A stretch of 64,000 bases of DNA, from the NCBI GenBank assembly GCA_015680905.1, contig CM027380.1, forward strand, positions 36,200,001-36,264,000, given 5' to 3'. Positions 1-12,587 of the stretch are shown here, in pieces. A program made the translations under genes and the position numbers. The first letter of the stretch is position 1. Each line of letters opens with the position of its first letter. The DNA is from Coptis chinensis (taxonomy: Eukaryota > Streptophyta > Magnoliopsida > Ranunculales > Ranunculaceae). The notes below the pieces were generated by a model. It searched no databases and was not told the origin of the DNA. It saw only the letters and a list, made by a program, of their open reading frames with translations.

Positions 1-1679
1 CAAACACAGAAATTGAGTCGCTTATAGTCGATACTTTCGAGACTTTATCTAAAATATATGTATGAACATGTAGTTGATCATATATCAACAACCGAAATAG
101 TTGTGGATCATTCCATAAATAAATATCACAGAAAACATATCCAAACACAATCAAACACCAAGATTCCCTATGACTCAACCTAGTGAAATGAAAGCTAAGT
201 CGGATTATCGTGATTGTGTAACCTATCATGCACCTTATTTTTCATTTTTGAATGAGTGGGTGTTCTAGTAAATGAGTGTGGAAAAGTGAATGGTTGTGGA
301 GAATATGGTGGATATGTATAAGTTGTAGAAAGACAGCTTGTACACAATGAGGATGTGGTTTTAGCAATCAACTCATTCATTATGTGTGTAGGGACTGCCT
401 CAATTCTGAAAATGAAGGTGTCAAATAGTTTGTCCTTCCTCAAGTATCCGCTTTTGCTAGGAGGATTTAAAAAATTATGTAGCACAGAGAAAACAAAAGG
501 ATCGAGTGCAAACTCGAGATTCCTTTGAAAGGGTGGAAGGAGGCCAGGGGAATCGAGGTGGATGTTGTGCAAGTTAGTTCTTGATAGGGTGAATTGTCAC
601 CTACTCGAAGAAACTCATCGAATTCCTCATCTAGATTGGTCATATCCACATTACTATGGTAGTCCTCTACATCTTTGAAAAGTCATCTATCCCGGCCCTC
701 ATCAATAATAATATGTGTATCGACTAGTGTAGGGATGAAAATGTTGGAGTCCGACTTTCCAAAGGAAAGAATTTTGGGCATATGACTATCGTGGAACGTG
801 TTGTTGAAATAATCTCGGCGAAAGCTCTCGATCATGCTTACCTCTCCATCCATAGATCTAATCGGGTAACCGTGGTCCTTGTTTTAAAAACATTGACTTC
901 AACAACAAGATGGCCAAAAGACATGGACATTGAACCATCACGCAATTAATGAGCGCATTGGCGGTTGCCGTGAAAGGGGCGCCTAAAATAATCGGACAGA
1001 GTCGTTAGCGACTTCCGTATCGAGGACTACAAAATCAGCCTGGATAGTAGAAATCCCGAACTTTTACCAAAGACATTTTCGACTACACCCTTAGGATACT
1101 TAATAGACCGATCAACTAATTGCAACGCCATTTTAGTGGGTTGCATCTTGTCTAGACCTATTTGTCTATACAAATAAAATGGGAGTAAGTTAACACTAGC
1201 CCCCGTGTCTAATAACGCCGTCGTCCGATAGGAATCTCCTAAGGTGCATCAGATAAGAGGATCTACTCGTGGTCCTTGTACTTAACAATTCCGCTATTTT
1301 CGATAAGGTTGGGAATTGTTCCGCTAAAAGGCGCTTTTGGTATATTTGTCTTACGCCTAGTAGTACACAATTTCCTTAAGAAACTTAGCATGATGTGGTA
1401 GCTTTTAATAGCTTCGAGGAAGGGAAGGTTTATAGTTAGATTCTTAAAAACGTCCCCTAATCTCCTCGTAATTTGTATCCCTAGTTAACATGGCTAATTT
1501 TTGTGGAAATGGTGGTTTCGGTCTATATTTAGCAATGGTATCACCGGATGTTTAACCGTGGCTTTCTTTCTTAGGTTGTGTTGTAACCGGGTACCTCTAC
1601 AAAGGTAGGCTCTTCAGTTTCTATTGGGTATCTAGTAAAATAGTAGGTGTAGGAGGGTTATCGTGGGGTAACTATAGGC
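1..1679 (-). pseudogene. protease and linker region of copy 1 (decayed)
   Basis: The minus strand encodes the retroviral-type aspartic protease segment (about 1030-1400) followed by the acidic linker that precedes RT in Athila pol. Near 1195-1215 the active-site motif reads LLDTGASVN, so this old copy has the canonical D-T-G. Elements A and B in this window read D-L-G at the same place. The linker (1-960) matches 22581-23462 in B, with several frameshifts. No reverse transcriptase sequence is present before the window edge. Confidence 0.75.
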
Positions 1680-3306
1680 ATAGTTACCTTGTTATCAACC
1701 ACTCTGCCGTAACGGAGAGTGGTGATGGCATTTATCTCACCTACATTTTCATATTCATTACTAGTATTATCGGTTACCTCAAAGGCCGTGTTTGTTGTTT
1801 TAGGATTAGGTATTGGCGCGACTGGCAACACACCTTTGGTTTGGGCTTTATCTTGAGCCAACCGTTGGGTTAAATTATTAACCCCATTGTAGAAGCCGCT
1901 TGGTTAGATTGAGCCATGGTTTGGAAAAGTTTTGGCTCACTTGTATGAAGGTGTCAAGGCGATCCGGTTGTGTGGGTGTAGTAGTCACGGGTGGTGTGGA
2001 CTGGAACTATTTCATGTGAATTATTTATGGGTGGATTTTGATAATTATTATTGACCGAACGATACCTCTATTAGCATTATAATTATTATAATTACCTTGA
2101 CCTTGTGCTTGACCTTGTCGAGGTTGCACTTGGTTGTTATAATTATTAAAATTACCCCGACCCCGCCCTTGTCGTAGTGGAGCTTGGTTAAAGCGCGGTT
2201 GTTGGCCTAACATATTGATTATTGTACCCTTGAGGTGTGACTTGTTGGTTATTTCTCCAACCGAGTTGTGATTTTGTCTCCAAGGGGCGTTAGGTTCACT
2301 ATTAATGGAACAAGCCCTGCTCATAGGCTATAGGATAGTGGGAGTCGGATGCTCGGACTCCAACAGAAAACTACATGGGTTTGAATTTACATTCATGACG
2401 GGATAGGCTTTTGTTGTACGTAAAATGGCCTCTACCTTTTTAGTGAGTGATTCGATTAGAGTTTTAAGCTCGAAATCGTTTAATTTCAAACATACCGCAG
2501 CCTTTAATCGTATTAGTAGAACTAGCGGAGCGGGGATATCATCACTACCCCCACCATTATTTCGCTTAGTTTGGTCCTCTAAAAATTTATAAGCCTCCGA
2601 GGCTCCTTTACTTAAGAAACTACCCCCATTCATTATGTCAAGGACTTCTTTATGGTGATGTTGAAGTCCTTTGAAAAAGGCAATAACTAACGTGTCTTTT
2701 GCTAGCTAGGTTATGGTGTGGACACTCTATAAGCATCGGTGAAACGATTCCGTGCCCTCTCAAAATAATTCATGAGGATTTTGTCGAAAAGAAATGAATC
2801 TTGGAAAGCATCTCATCCGTCTTTTAGGGGTGGGTAAAATGTTCCATAAACAAACAACAAGTTTAGCCCACGAAGTCCACGTAATTAGGGCGCTTTGGGC
2901 AGCTTAACCAAGACGCCTTTATCGGCTAAGGTGAAAGGGAATACCCTTAATTTAATTTGTTCCGCACCAACCGTAGGATGGTGGAATGTTGTTAGGACTT
3001 GTTCAATCCTATGCATGTGCTGATAAGGTTTTTCATTTCATGCTGAAAAACGGGTAACAAATTAAAAATATTTGGAGGGATTCTCAAATCCTCACTGGTC
3101 CGCTAGAACGATGCAAGATTTGGGGCTATCGCCAAGGCTTTGTAGAAGTCCGAGAGAGAGTCTCTCTTTCTTCCCCATTATATCGTGGTGGTGTGTGTGA
3201 AATAGTAGTTAGAGGTGTAGTGGGTGGTATACTAGATAGATTTGATTGTTGATGTTGTTGTGTATTTACGCTCGGTGTTTTTTGTTCGGCCGGACCTTAA
3301 TCTCAT
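1680..3306 (-). pseudogene. gag: gag pseudogene of copy 1
   Basis: This is the homologue of the 541-aa gag of element B; the start codon region at 3304-3306 corresponds to the MRLRSG start in B. Recognisable pieces are IMNGGSFLSK near 2600, a damaged CCHC knuckle near 2360 and an Asn/Gln/Gly-rich low-complexity stretch at 2030-2200. It ends in an NAITTLRYGR segment near 1700 that leads into protease. At least five indels break the frame. The product would have been the nucleocapsid/capsid precursor of the particle. Confidence 0.75.
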
Positions 3307-3898
3307 GCAAGACTAAGTCGAACTTAACTAAACATGCAACACTCCAAACAATTCGATATACTAGTATAAACCTCTAACAGAGATGCGAGGTGTGGAAGAA
3401 AGGAATACCCTGATTCGTCCCCTGCTTCGCTTATGAATAGCGTCTTGTTTACACTTGTTCAGGTGTATAGAGCAGGTTAGAACACTGAAAAATATGAAAG
3501 ATCAAAGTTTGAATCAAAACTGGAAAATCTGAAATTTTAACATCAAGGCCTTTCGCCTGCATAGAAGCGGTCAGCTCGAAAGTATTTTCAGATTACGGTG
3601 TTTTTAGGGCTGGTCGCTCCAAATGGGGGCGGTCGCTTCAGTGAAGTCGAAGTTCCAGTGTTTGAGCTGGTCGCGCTTTGGTATGAAGCTGGCGCGCCGT
3701 GGTGGTAGACGAAATTCCAAGAACTTAGCGCGGGTCGCGCTCTCCTTGGGCACGGGCGCGCTCCGTGTATTTTCTCGCGGAATTTGTCAACGCTGAACTG
3801 GGCAACCACAGTATGAAACAAACAAGGGTGGGTGGGTTTAATGGGACTTAAAAATGACTACTTCTACTATGAAAACATTGCTAAAGTGTAACTAAGAT
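3307..3898 (-). other. untranslated leader of copy 1
   Basis: This non-coding leader lies between the PBS and gag. Positions 3540-3780 carry an irregular series of GC-rich words such as GGTCGCGCTC and GGGCGCGCTCC in otherwise AT-rich DNA. The same kind of block occupies the leader of B (26065-26115) and the sequence upstream of B's two 3' ORFs. No ORF in it looks real. Confidence 0.6.
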
Positions 3899-3911
3899 GG
3901 CAGCGGCGCCA
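3899..3911 (-). other. primer binding site of copy 1
   Basis: Read on the minus strand this is TGGCGCCGCTGCC, two bases from the LTR end. It resembles the complement of the plant tRNA-Asp 3' end (TGGCGCCGTTGCC), which is the primer expected for Athila-type elements. Confidence 0.8.
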
Positions 3912-3913
3912 TT

Positions 3914-5288
3914 TGATAACTATAAAAATGTATAGTTTACCTACGAAATGAACGATGAATTCACAACGTAAGTAAACTAAAACTGGACTTTTACACTATA
4001 TTATCAAATCTTCTACTCTCAATGCGGATTGCACTAAGTGGAGTAGGAAGTTCGTTCCACTCCTAGTTCCCTAGCATGGATTGTTTTCTAAGTCTAAGAA
4101 ATCGCTCTTAAGTCAATGAGAGATTTTACTTAATTACAAACTAGACTACGATGCAACTACCCACCTAAATGCAACTAGTCGATTATCGACAACTAAGGGA
4201 ATGCTACGTTGATTCGATGTTAAGGAGTTAGAGGGGATTGATTCCACCTTAACTCAACTTAATCCACTAGCTTACGAAGTCGTCGAATCCGAATTGAACT
4301 ACTACGCAGAACAATCGGTTCTTCCTAATCCCTAATTACACATGGCATTCCTACCAATTAATAATTAGCATGTGAACGATTAAACTCATTCTCATGGTGA
4401 ACTAAACGTTTCTAGAGTGGAAAGGAAATTACGACAATCTCCGATAATTGGAATCAAGCTTTCATCAAGGTTTCTCAACCCCCTCTAATGGAGTTTTAGC
4501 CTTGAATCATTCTGCAATCATTTCCATTTAAATTAAATCTACACATAATATAAAGCATTGAAATTTACTTAATTTAAACAATAATGAATCTAATTTAATG
4601 ACTAAAATGAAATAAAGACAGGAATTGAAATTAGATCTAGAATTGGAAATGACAAAATCGAAATTGATAAAGAATACTACTTTATTTATCTAATCAAATT
4701 GAAGAACAAGATTCAAAGGTTTAATCTACTACAATGAATTGAAACTAATTAAACTAAGTTCTAAAACTAATTAATGGAGGCTAACTAATCTAGGTCTAAC
4801 TATCTACCTAACCTAACTGCCTCTGACGGCCATTAACACCGAGTCAAGCTTTTGTTTTATACATCCAGATCCAAAAATCGTGCATGGGCTTGGAGCCATG
4901 TTTTGGGCCAGAGAATCAGGCCCAAAACCCAATTCTTTCAGTCCAAAAAGGCCTCTTCAGCTGCAGTTGGCTTCCACAGACTTTTCGTCCACTTTTGCTC
5001 CTCTGATTGGTGCAAGGCTTGGACCATTGCAAAGCTCTTTCCGATCCGGTCGTTTTGACATAAGGTAGGCCTCATTCCGAGGTCTGAGTCCAAAGATATG
5101 GCATTCGAAGTTCTCACGACTTTTGCTCCTTTATCTCGCTAAAGTGGCACATTTCTGCACATAATGGACTTTGAAGCCTGAAATGCATAAAAACACGTAA
5201 TCAGTATTAACTCTTACTTATTATTCACATAATTGGTCTAACAGTATGATTATTAAGGGGTTAAAACTACAGTTTTGGGCTCTTATCA
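3914..5288 (-). repeat. 5' LTR of copy 1
   Basis: This 1375-bp LTR begins TGATAAC and ends CTTATCA, giving TG...CA termini on both strands. It is alignable with the 1.54-kb LTRs of B (for example the block around 4880-5000), but lacks about 110 bp near 5108 and has many substitutions, so it is older. A TATA-like motif (minus-strand TATAAAAC) lies at about 4854-4861. It carries no protein-coding gene. Confidence 0.9.
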
Positions 5289-5494
5289 TTTATCATCCAA
5301 TCACTGAAGTCGATTTTATCTTTTCTCTTCTCTTTAAGGTACATTAGAATTTTTCATATTTAGGTCATTTGTACTAAAAAAAAGTTTTCTTTATTTAAGT
5401 AGGCGCTCCTATAACGAATCAAATAAGGCTCGATGACGAGGAGTTTCTTAGAAGTTTATGTTTCGAAATTTTTGCGTATGATGAAAGTGATTCT
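5289..5494 (+). other. 5' flank of the FAR1/MULE gene
   Basis: Between the copy 1 LTR and the first clear transposase ORF there is AT-rich sequence followed by a frame open from about 5430 encoding acidic residues. The true start of the transposase gene was probably here or was removed by the LTR element. No terminal inverted repeat was recognised. Confidence 0.4.
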
Positions 5495-8137
5495 GTGGAT
5501 GTGGAATCAACTGGTTTCCTTATGGAGAATGAAAATATTGACAGTAGTGATAGCGATGCTGAAGAGTCTGATACATATAAGGCTTATATAAAAGACAAAA
5601 CAACATTTTTATCTATGCAGTTCAAGACCTCAGACGAGGCCTACACTATTTATAATGAGTATGCCAAATCAGTCGGCTTCGGTGTTCGTAAGGATGTTTA
5701 TAGAATTCATCCAAATGGAGTTGCTATTAAGCGAAGATTTGTGTGCTCAGCCGAAGGTGAACGACATGCAGATAAACTCCAATCGATGACACCCAAAAGA
5801 ACACCCAGACAGGTCACTAGGTTCAATTGTAAAGCCCGCATTGTTGTGGATTGTGAAAGAGTTTATTGGGGAACACACACATCTACTTGTACCACATCCG
5901 ATTTCAATGTTTCTTCGGTCACCTAGAAATGTGAGTCGAGAAGCGTTGGAATTTGCTACGTGCCTAAATGATGTCGGTGTTCGTAAATGCCAAGTGATGG
6001 GTTACTTTGCACATATACCTGGAGATTTCCTTAATATTGGTTTTACAAAAACAGACTTGTATAACAAAATGGGAAAAGAGAGAAGAAGTTGTTGTATTGA
6101 TGGCAATACTAACACACTGCTTGCCAACTTGGAGTACAAGGTGAAGTTAGATCCTTTATTTCATTATAACTACGAGTTAAATGCGAGTGGGCAGTTCGCT
6201 GGGCTGTTTTGGGTGGATTCCACCTCTTGCCTGGATTACTGTAGCTTTGGTGATGTGTTGTTGTTTGATTCAACGTACAGGAGCAATCAGTACCAGATGC
6301 CAATTGTTGTGTTTGATGGAATCAACAACCACCTACAGACTATAGTTTTTGGTTTTCCTTTGATCGTAAGTGAGTGCGACGACACTTATAAGTGGGGATT
6401 GAAATCATTTATTGATGCAATGTGTGGTGAACACCCTAAATCAGTCATTACTGATGGTGACCTAGCGATTCGTAAAGCTTTGAAATCTATTCTTCCATAT
6501 TCGAAACACCGGCTATGCTCTTGGCTTGTATTGAAAAATTGCATCACTAATTTCAAAATCCTTAGATTTGCAACAGAGTTCAGCTCTATTATGTTTATGA
6601 AACATTCTCGGGGAGAGTTCGAAGAAAGGTGGAGACAGTTAATGGAAAAATACGAAGTTAGTCATAACACATGGGTGATGAAGGTACAGAAGAAATAGGC
6701 AAGGTGGGCAGAATTGTATCTTCATGGTGAGTTCTTTGGCGTTTGTAGAAGCAACCAACATTGTGAGTCTATTAACTCGGTTATACGACATCATGTTAAG
6801 CCCGGGATGCGGTTGTTTGAGCTATTTGTGAAAATGGAATTGGTAGTTGCAAATATCCATCACCAAGAGCACGAAGAAAAGGTAAGGACTGCAACGACGA
6901 AACCTTTCATTGGTAGCCACTTGATTGAATATGAAAAGCAGGTAGAATCCATCTATACTCGAGCTGATTTTCTTGCTTTTATGAAGTAGTTACAGGAGGA
7001 AGCGATGTACACTACAGAAGATAAACGTGATGTGGGTGACAATATTCGTGTATACACCACCAGCTGTCATCTAAATAGTAAAAAAAAACGAGTGTGGAAT
7101 ACAACCTTTTAGAGTAGGATGCTAGATGTTCATGTGGGCTATTTCAGTCATTTGTATTTCCAGGTAAACATATCATTTCAGTTTACAAACACGAAGACCT
7201 TCGTGAAATACCCCAGAGCTATTTTTTAAGGAGATGGACACGAGTTGCGAAATCTATCATTCCAAATAACGATCCAAGTTTTTCTTCGCAGGTTGCTTCC
7301 ATTATTCGTCATAGTGAACTTATAGGGAAATGCAAGAAGATATGTTTGTGGGCCTCTCAAACAACCAAAAATAGTGAAGCTTTTAAATCCATGTTATCAT
7401 ATTTTTCTAGAGCTTCTGAATATAGTCCACAAGTTCCCTTTGAAATGCTTTATATTCCACCAGAAAGTGGTACAATGGATGGCATTCTGTCTTCTAAAGG
7501 CACCGCCGAGGTAGAGATGCCTTTCACCCCACCTAAAACCACCCATTGTCCATTTGTTAATGATCTACCACACGTAAAATCGAAGAGTAGGCCTCATAAA
7601 GCTAGTAGATTGAAAGGTCAGAATGAGACAAGAAAATATAAGTGTGGCCACTGTGGTATCGTCAGGCACACAAGGACCATATGTACACTTTTGCATCCAA
7701 AGGATGGGGGTAAGTTTCTTATACCATTGCCATATTCTCACTTGTTTGTTAACATTAAATAGTCACAAAAGTTTGTTGATTCTGATTTGTATTCGTCAAT
7801 ATCTTTCTTGTGGTGCACTATTTTACAGGTCCAAGTTCTAAGCGCAACTATGTCGAGCGTGCTGCAGGAGTTGCCGATGTGAGTGAGGATGATGATGGGT
7901 TAAACAGAGATACTAGATGTAAGTGATAATTTTGCGCGTTATCTTCTTTTTATAAATGCAAGAAAATGTTTCTTGTTTGTTATTTTCATGGGGTTCAGAG
8001 TAATGTTGCTTGTTTGGTGGGGCGTAGTGGAAGTTGGTAATGAAGCAAGAGGATCTTGAAAGACCAAGCAATGTAGCAAGTGTCGATCTACGGAGCACAC
8101 AAAGTGTAGGTGTCCAGATTTGGAAGGTATGACACAA
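5495..8137 (+). pseudogene. FAR1/MuDR-type MULE transposase pseudogene
   Basis: This encoded a DDE transposase of the Mutator-like/FAR1 class, which acts in the nucleus on element ends. In order: an acidic N-terminus; a FAR1-type DNA-binding domain at 5600-5830; a MULE catalytic core with first Asp in FDSTYRSN (near 6270), second Asp in VITDGD (near 6445) and likely Glu in HCESINS (near 6765); a SWIM remnant (PGKHIISVYKHEDL near 7160-7200); and CCHC-like zinc knuckles at 7640-7680 and 8060-8115. Breaks are a frameshift near 5865, TAG at 6696-6698, a stop at 6987 and a disrupted SWIM region at 7000-7160. The last knuckle probably lies on later exons. The order fits transposon FAR1-like genes and the domesticated FHY3/FAR1 family; the damage argues for a dead transposon gene. 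Confidence 0.85.
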
Positions 8138-8564
8138 TTTTTACCGATGTAATTTTTCTAGTAGGGAGTAAACTAAACTTAGATTGTACCATTAGAGTGA
8201 CTATTTTTCTCTTGTTGAACTTATAGCGTTTCCCGTATTTTTCATGAGGTTGGGAGCAAGGTTTCGGAGAAATTAAATGTTGGAAAGTTTTATAGTGATG
8301 ATGGGAGAGTCTTTTTCCGTATTACGGATAGTTGAAGTTAGGAAATAGGAGTACAATGCTGCTAAGTTTTAGAGCAGTTGTTGCTAATCTTCTAACAAGA
8401 TTTTTGTAAGCATTTTTGTAATAGTTAGATAAAGTGGAGCATGTGCTATTTGTCGCACAATGGTGAAGATTTAAAGATTGGCTTCTAAATTATTTTGTAG
8501 CGGTATCTATAGTGTTTTTTTTTTGGATTAATTAACGAAATAAAGCAATATTCTATACACTATA
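8138..8564 (+). repeat. 3' flank of MULE gene and partial first unit of the tandem repeat
   Basis: 8138-8345 may contain the last transposase exon, but no domain is recognised. 8351-8564 is a first, partial copy of the repeat unit that recurs at 9113 and 10947 (start word ATGCTGCTAAG, then a shared run through TATTTGTCGCACAATGG). It joins the palindrome at 8565. Confidence 0.6.
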
Positions 8565-8858
8565 TTGACAAGCTTGTATATTCTGTTGTTTCTTATTGTT
8601 GGGATGTTGGGGTTGTCCTTCACCATGCGACAAGACCATCAGTAGACATATGTCAGTTACTGTGACATTGTAATTTTCATCAGTAGACATTATTCGGTAG
8701 CTATATGAATACTGATTCATAGCTACCGAATAATGTCTGCTGATGAACATATCAATGTCACAGTAACTGACATATGTCTACTGATGGTCTTGTCGCATGG
8801 TGAGGGACAACCCCAACATCCCAATAATAAGAAACAACATAATATACAAGCTTGTCAA
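8565..8858. repeat. long fold-back palindrome
   Basis: Two arms of about 140 bp are near-perfect reverse complements around a short centre at about 8705-8715. The outer ends read TTGACAAGCTTGTATA and its complement. Each arm carries the module TGTTGGGGTTGTCC(C/T)TCACCATG followed by GACATATGTCAGT, also found singly at 9367 and 11202. It looks like a head-to-head duplication of a transposon end. If transcribed it would form a long hairpin. Confidence 0.85.
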
Positions 8859-8875
8859 TACAAGCTATGAGCTTT

Positions 8876-9112
8876 TAACAATGACTGTTCATAGTCCATA
8901 CTGTACGTACTATATGAACAATAAATATTCATAGTCATGAGCTATGAATATTCTTTGTTCATACCATAATTGGACTATGAACAATGATTGTTCATAGTCA
9001 TGAGCTATGAACATTCTTTGTTCATATCACAATTGGACTATGAACAGTGAGTGTTCATAGTCCATACTATACGTACTATAAACAATCAATGTTCATAGTC
9101 CAATTGTGATAT
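8876..9112. repeat. TTCATAG palindromic repeat array 1
   Basis: This is a run of roughly 60-bp modules built from GTTCATAG and CTATGAAC, with spacers such as TCCAATTGTGATATGAACA. Many modules are themselves dyad-symmetric (CTATGAACAATnATTGTTCATAG). It separates the palindrome from the first full tandem unit. No coding potential. Confidence 0.75.
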
Positions 9113-9507
9113 GAACAATGCTGCTAAGCTTTAGAGCAGTTATTGCTAATCTTCTAACAAGATTTTTGCAAGCATTTTTGTAATAGTTAGATCAAGTGGA
9201 GCATGTGCTATTTGTCGCACAATGGTGAAGATTTAAATATTGCCTTCTAAATTATTTTGTAGCGGTATCTATGGTGTTATTTTCTTTGGTTTAATCAATG
9301 AAATAGAGCAATATTCTATACGCTATATTGACAAACATTGTATATTCTGTTGTTTCTTATTGTTGGGATGTTGGGGTTGTCCCTCACCATGAGACAAGAC
9401 CATCAGCAGACATATGTCAGTTAATATGACATTGATATGTTTATAAATAGATCTGTTCGTTCTTATAGTGCTGAACAGAAGGTTGGAGTGGTTGTAGAGG
9501 AATATGT

Positions 9508-9840
9508 CATAAACAGTAAAATAACATTCTAGTATGACAAATATAATGTCATATCTATCTGTGATTCTAACGCTTATGATATACTACCAAATGTATAAAA
9601 CTCTTATTGACATATATTATAAATAGTGACATAACATTCGAGTATGACATATATAGTGTCATATCTATCTGTGATTCTAGCGCTTATGATATACTATCAA
9701 ACGTATAAAACTCTTATTGAGATATATTATAAAACGTGACATACCATTCGAGTATGCCATAAATAGTGTCATATTTATCAGTGATTGTAGCGCTTTTGAC
9801 ATACTACCAAACGTATAAAACTCTTATTGACATACGATAT
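9508..9840 (+). repeat. TGACATA sub-repeats, unit 1
   Basis: Three imperfect direct repeats of about 115 bp, each with an ATAACATTC-type segment, GTGTCATAT-type words and a shared AAAACTCTTATTGA segment. Clustered short repeats near element ends are typical binding arrays for DNA transposases; that role is inferred here. Confidence 0.65.
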
Positions 9841-10745
9841 CCTCTTAAACAATTGTTTTACATTGTACCATGGGACCACCCATAAAGTATGATATACTTT
9901 ATGTTTATACAACTATTAATTACATACTACATCTTATATGGCATTTTGTATAACATATATCCATGTTTTAACAATGCAATCTTATGTACCGGGTAGTAGA
10001 TCACGTACTACCACTCTATGAAATTTTGCATAACATACTATACTATGTATGTTATTTATAAGCACATATACAATTATTTCTATATAATAAATTCGTACCG
10101 CGTTGGGTGTGTACTTTGTTATGTATGACGGTATGTTATGATATTTTTCATGACATACTATACTATGTATGTTATTTATAATCACGTATAACGTTTTGTT
10201 TGCATAGTGCCTTCATAAGGTGTTACCTATGACATACTTTCTTGGATATGACTATTCGGATGACATACTATCATGTATGTCAAACATAATGATATAGACA
10301 ATTATTTGTATATACTAATTTTTAGTGAAGCATTTTTAATGATATACTTTAATACGTATAATTCTTTGTGAGTTTTGAGTGTTAATGATGTGAGCTGGGA
10401 TTTTGCGGCTCCCTTGGAGCCTTGGAGGAATGAATGTTGCACGCGTCAATGAATGGTACGAGTTAGAAAATCTTTCTAGTAGGGTGGAGTTCAATAGCTA
10501 CACAATGGCATTTTGGATAGTGATAGATAAATATGATGATCTATTTTGGATGATACTTAGGCACCTAGATTTTCGAATAAGTGTGAAAGTTCAGAACATA
10601 AATAATTCCAAAATATAGTATTTGGTGGAATATGGATTTTGTTAGTTGGTTCAAATTTTCGTTTCATATGATTCTTAGGAAATTTGAAGAAAAGAGTGGA
10701 ATCCGAAAAAGAGAAGCAATGAAATCTCATGTAATGGCATCTAAT

Positions 10746-10946
10746 TTGAACAATGAATGTTCATAATCATGAGCTATGAATATTCTTTGTTCATACCATA
10801 ATTGGACTATGAACAATGATTGTTCATAGTCATGAGCTATGAACATTCTTTGTTCATATCACAATTGGACTATGAACAGTGAGTGTTCATAGTCCATACT
10901 GTACATACTATAAAGAATCAATGTTCATAGTCCAATTGTGATATGA
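10746..10946. repeat. TTCATAG palindromic repeat array 2
   Basis: Same modules as 8876-9112, closing tandem unit 1. The stretch 10765-10885 is close to the reverse complement of 59766-59888. Confidence 0.75.
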
Positions 10947-11337
10947 ACAATGCTGCTAAGCTTTAGAGTAGTTGTTGCTAATTTTCTAACAAGATTTTTG
11001 TAAGCATTTTTGTAATAGTTAAATCAAGTGGAGCATGTGCTATTTGTCGCACAATGGTGAAGATTTAAAGATTGGTTTCTAAATTATTTTGTAGCGGTAT
11101 CTATGGTGTTATTTTCTTTGGTTTAATCAATGAAATAGAGCAATATTCTATACGCTATATTGACAAGCATTGTATATTCTGTTGTTTCTTATTGTTGTGA
11201 TGTTGGGGTTGTCCTTCACTATGAGACAAGACCATCAGCAGACATATGTCAGTTTGTGTGACATTGGTATGTTCATAAATGGATTTGTTCGTTCTTACAA
11301 TGCCGAATAGAAGGTTGGAGCGGTTGCAAAGGAATAT

Positions 11338-11672
11338 GTCATAAACAGTAACATAACATTCTAGTGTGACAAATATAATGTCATATTTATCTGTGATTCT
11401 AGCTGTTATGATATGCTACCTAATGTATAAAACTCTTATTGACATATATTATAAATAGTGACATAACATTCGAGTATGACATATATAGTGTCATATCTAT
11501 ATGTGATTCTAGCGCTTATGATATACTACCAAACGTATAAAACTCTTATTGAGATATGTTATAAAACGTGACATAACATTCGAGTATGACATAAATAGTG
11601 TCATATTTATCAGTGATTGTAGTCCTTATGACATACTACCAAACGTATAAAACTCTTATTGACATACGATAT
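11338..11672 (+). repeat. TGACATA sub-repeats, unit 2
   Basis: The second-unit counterpart of 9508-9840 has the same three-repeat organisation and small substitutions. It was probably copied along with the whole unit. Confidence 0.65.
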
Positions 11673-12587
11673 CCTCTTAAACAATTGTTTTACATTGTAC
11701 TATGGGACCACCCATAAAGTATGATATACTTTCTATTTATACAACTATTAATTACATACTACATCCTATATGGCATTTTGTATAACATATATCCATGTTT
11801 TTACAATGCAATCTTATGTACCGGGTAGTAGATCACGTACTCTGTACTCTATGAAATTTTGCATAACATACTATACTATGTATGTTATTTATAAGCACAT
11901 ATATAATTATTTCTATATAATACTTCCCTGCCACGTTGGGTATATACTTTGTTATGTATGACGGTACGCTATGATATATTTCATGACATACTATACTGTG
12001 TATGTTATTTATAAGCACATATAATGCTATGTTTACGTAATACTTTCGTAAGGTGTTACCTATGACATACTTTTTTGGATATGACTATTCGGATGACATA
12101 ATATCATGTATGTCAAACATAATTATATAGACAATTATTTGAATATACTAATTTTTTTTAGTGAAGCGTTTTTAATGACATACTTTACTACGTATAATGC
12201 TTTGTGAGTTTTGAGTGTTAATGATGTGAGCTGGGATTTTGCGGCTCCCTTGGAGCCTTGGAAGAATGAATGTTGCACGCGTCAATGAATGGTACAAGTT
12301 AGGAAAATTTTCTAGTAGGGTGGAGTCCAATAGCTACACAATAGCATTTTGGATAGTGATAGATAAATATGATGATCTATTTTGGATGATACTTAGGCAC
12401 CTAGCTTAGCTTTTCGGATAAGTGTGTAACTTCAAAACATAAATAATTCTAAAGTATAGTATTTGGTTGAATATGGATTTTGTTAGTTGGTTCAAATTTT
12501 CGTTACATTTGATTCTTAGGAAATTCGAAGAAAAGAATAGAATTCGAAAAAGAGAAGCAATGAAATCTCATGTAATGGCATCTAATT

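Larger units (their letters stand above)
1..5288 (-). mobile_element. Athila-like Ty3/Gypsy element, copy 1 (cut by window edge)
   Basis: This is the 5' part of a minus-strand LTR retrotransposon; its 3' half lies left of the window. From right to left it shows a 5' LTR ending at 5288, a PBS at 3899-3911, a leader, a decayed gag, a protease and the post-protease linker. It is collinear with 22535-27888 of element B, but small indels have broken most frames. The Athila assignment rests on gag and protease motifs, the LTR length and the tRNA-Asp-like PBS. The 5 bases right of the LTR are TTTAT; the matching copy is outside the window, so the duplication cannot be checked. Confidence 0.9.

Noticed and set aside
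5841..6303. A separate host FHY3/FAR1 gene
   Set aside because: Frameshifts and a stop break the frame, and transposon-end-like repeats follow. Better explained as a MULE transposase pseudogene.
8553..8750. A 65-codon minus-strand ORF in the palindrome
   Set aside because: It lies entirely in the fold-back repeat and mirrors its symmetry.
8565..8858. A microRNA gene
   Set aside because: The arms are long and nearly perfect and match transposon-end sequence. No evidence for a single processed small RNA.
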